From positions 62,001 to 126,000 of the forward strand of contig JBAWUJ010000056.1 in NCBI GenBank assembly GCA_037176705.1: DNA of 64,000 nucleotides, read 5' to 3'. Below, piece by piece: positions 61,881 to 64,000 of this stretch. The notes below the pieces were generated by a model. The model saw nothing but the letters and a program-made list of their open reading frames with translations. It had not been told where the DNA came from and searched no databases. The stretch's first letter is position 1. The number at the start of each line of letters is the position of its first letter. The stretch comes from Molossus alvarezi. Taxonomy: Eukaryota > Chordata > Mammalia > Chiroptera > Molossidae. The translations under genes and the position numbers were made by a program.

Positions 61881-64000
61881 TATCTTCGATTGAACACTAA
61901 GTCGTCCCTTCCATGGAACACTAGCTAGTTCCTTCCATGGAACACTAGCTAGATCCTTCCATGGAACACTACTAGTTCCTCCCATGGAACACTAAGTAGT
62001 TCCTTCCATGGAACATTAACTTGTTTCTTCCAAGGAAAACTAACATGTTCTTTCCATTGCACCCTAGCTACTTCCTTCCATGGAACTCTAAGTAATTCCT
62101 TCCTTGGAACACTAGCTAGTTCCTTCCATGGAACACTAGCTAGTTCTTTCAATGGAAAACTAAATAGTTCTTTCCATGGATCACTAGCTAGATTCCTCCA
62201 TAAAATACTAGCTAGGTACTTCTCTGGAACACTAAATATTATGTTCCCTGGAATACTAACTATTTCCTTTCTTAAAATTCTAGTTAGTTTCTTCCATGGA
62301 AAATTAAGTAGGTACTTCAATGAAACCGAAAGGAGTTTCTTCCATAAAAAACATCCTAGTTTCTTCCATGGAACATTAATTACTACTTCCATGGAACACT
62401 AGCACGTTCCTTCAATGCAACACTAGCTAATCCTTTTCATGGAATACTAAGTAGTTTTTTTATTGAACACTCAGTAGTCTCTTGCATGGAACACTAGATC
62501 TTTTTTTTTAATTGAACACTAGCAAGTTCCTTCCAAGGAACACTAGCTATTTTCTACAATGGGACACTAGCTAGTTCCTTCCATGGAATACTAGCAAGTT
62601 AATTTTCTGCAACACTAGCTTGTTTCTTCCCTGTCACACTAACTAGTTCCTTCTCTGGGACACTAATTATTTTTTTTTCTCAACACTAACTAGTTACCTT
62701 TTAGAACACTAGCTAGTTCCTTCCATGGAACATTAAGTATTTACTTCCATGAAACCTTAAGTAGTTTATTCCATGGAAAACTAGCCAGTTTCTTCCATGA
62801 AACACGATACAGTTTTTTGCACGGAAAACTAACTAGGTCCTTCCATGGAACACTAGCTAGTTCCGTCCATGGAATACTAGCTAGTTACTTTTACGCAACA
62901 CTAGCTGGTTCCTTTCCTGGCACACTAACTAGTTCCTTTTCTGGGACACTAATTAGTTTTTTCTCTGGAACACTAACTAGTTCCTTTTTTGGAACACTAG
63001 CTATTTCCTTCCATGGAACATTAAGTAATTACTTTCATAAAATCCAAAGTAGTTTCTTCCATGGAAAACAAGCTAGTTTGTGCCATGGAACACTAGTTCT
63101 TTGCATGCAACACTAACTAGTTTCTTCCATGCAATACTAACTAGTTCCTTCCATGGAATACTAGCTAGTTCCTTGAATGGAACACTAGCTATTTTTTCCT
63201 AGAACACTAAATAGTTTCTTCCATTTACCACTAAGAATTATCTTCCATGGAACTCTGGTTAGGTCCTTCCATGGCCCACTAGCTAGTTTCTTTTATGGAA
63301 CACTAAGTAGTTTCTTTCATTAAACACTAAGTAGTCTCTCATGGAACACAAGATATTTTTTTCCAATGAACACTAGCAAGTTCCTTCCATGGAAAACTAG
63401 CTAGATGCTTCCTTGGAACACTAGCTAATTCCTTCTATGGAATACTAGATAGTTACTTTTCTGCATCACTAACTTGTTCCTTCCATGGTATACTAACCAA
63501 TTCCTTCTCTGGGACACTAATTATTTTTTTCTTTGGAACACTAGCTACTTCCTTTCCTGGAACACTAAGTAGTTCCTTCCAGGGACCACTACATTGTTCC
63601 TTCCATAGAACACTATCTAATTACTTCCATGGAACACTAGATAGATGTTTCCATGAAACACTGGGTAGTTCCTTTCATAAAACACTAACTAGATCCTTCC
63701 ATAGAACACTTGCTAGATTCTTCCATGGAACACAAGCTAGTTCCTTCCATGGAACACTAGATAATTCATTCCATGGAACGTTAGCCAGTTTCTTCCATTG
63801 AACACTAGCTAGTTCCTTCAATGGAACACTAGCTAGTTCCTTCCATGGAACACTAGCTAGACCCTTCCATGGAATACTAGCTGGTACCTTTCCTAGAACA
63901 CTAGCTAATTCTTTCCCTAGAACACTAACAAGTTCCTTCTCAAGAACACTAACTAATTCCTTTCCTGAAACACTAGCTAGTTCCTTCCATGGAATGTTAA

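Larger units (their letters stand above)
56639..64000 (+). repeat. 24-bp palindromic satellite array, segment 5
   Basis: Satellite in + orientation to the window end, so the array continues beyond it. It contains the partner of 46860-47160 at 61580-61880. Three blocks rich in CTGG-variant units, each with the signature motif, are near 60530-60675, 62590-62800 and 62890-63085. No gene is seen; open frames such as 58073-58402 and 61949-62392 are octapeptide repeats. Confidence 0.97.

Noticed and set aside
1..64000. CRISPR array
   Set aside because: Repeats are contiguous 24-bp units without unique spacers, the context is mammalian L1, and there are no cas genes.
1..64000. Centromeric satellite with CENP-B boxes
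   Set aside because: The unit has no CpG and nothing resembling the TTCG...CGGG box, so centromere function cannot be supported from sequence. The array could still be pericentromeric or subtelomeric.

Overview
The window is non-coding mammalian repeat DNA. About 50 kb of the 64 kb is one continuous array of a 24-bp satellite (roughly 2,100 units, from array length divided by 24). It is broken only by three LINE-1 (L1) retrotransposons. I found no host gene, tRNA, rRNA, SINE, CRISPR array or prokaryotic feature. The L1 ORF1/ORF2 and 3' end style point to a placental mammal. A laurasiatherian such as a bat is my best guess, at low confidence.

The consensus unit, read on the + strand, is ACTAGCTAGT - TCC - TTCCATGGAA - C. 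It is two perfect 10-bp palindromes separated by 3 bp and 1 bp. In a second common form the first palindrome is ACTAAGTAGT. The period is a multiple of three, so three of the six frames often stay open and encode octapeptide repeats (SSFHGTLA on +, ASVPWKEL and LVFHGRNY on -). The many small ORFs are by-products of this, not genes.

Layout: satellite 1-4460; 5'-truncated L1 'A' 4461-6189 (-); satellite 6190-30298; near full-length L1 'B' 30299-36073 (-), flanked by an 18-bp target-site duplication; satellite 36074-39551; a 4.8-kb block of satellite in the opposite orientation 39552-44394; satellite 44395-50509; near full-length L1 'C' 50510-56638 (-); satellite 56639-64000. All L1 reading frames are broken.

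Above the 24-bp level the array is a patchwork of higher-order duplications: a perfect 190-bp tandem duplication (20091-20470), 8-, 12- and 24-unit repeats, a tandem pair of about 1.8 kb (14.45-18.1 kb), a pair about 2.2 kb apart (21.5-24.8 kb) and dispersed copies up to about 15 kb apart or more. The inverted block is a diverged inverted duplicate of the satellite around L1 B. It preserves the empty, pre-insertion site of L1 B, which gives a relative order of events. Both inversion junctions fall at or beside the unit's palindromes.

No genes act together here. The interest lies in the satellite's architecture, how it has been rearranged, and how its strand asymmetry appears to have dictated the L1 insertions.
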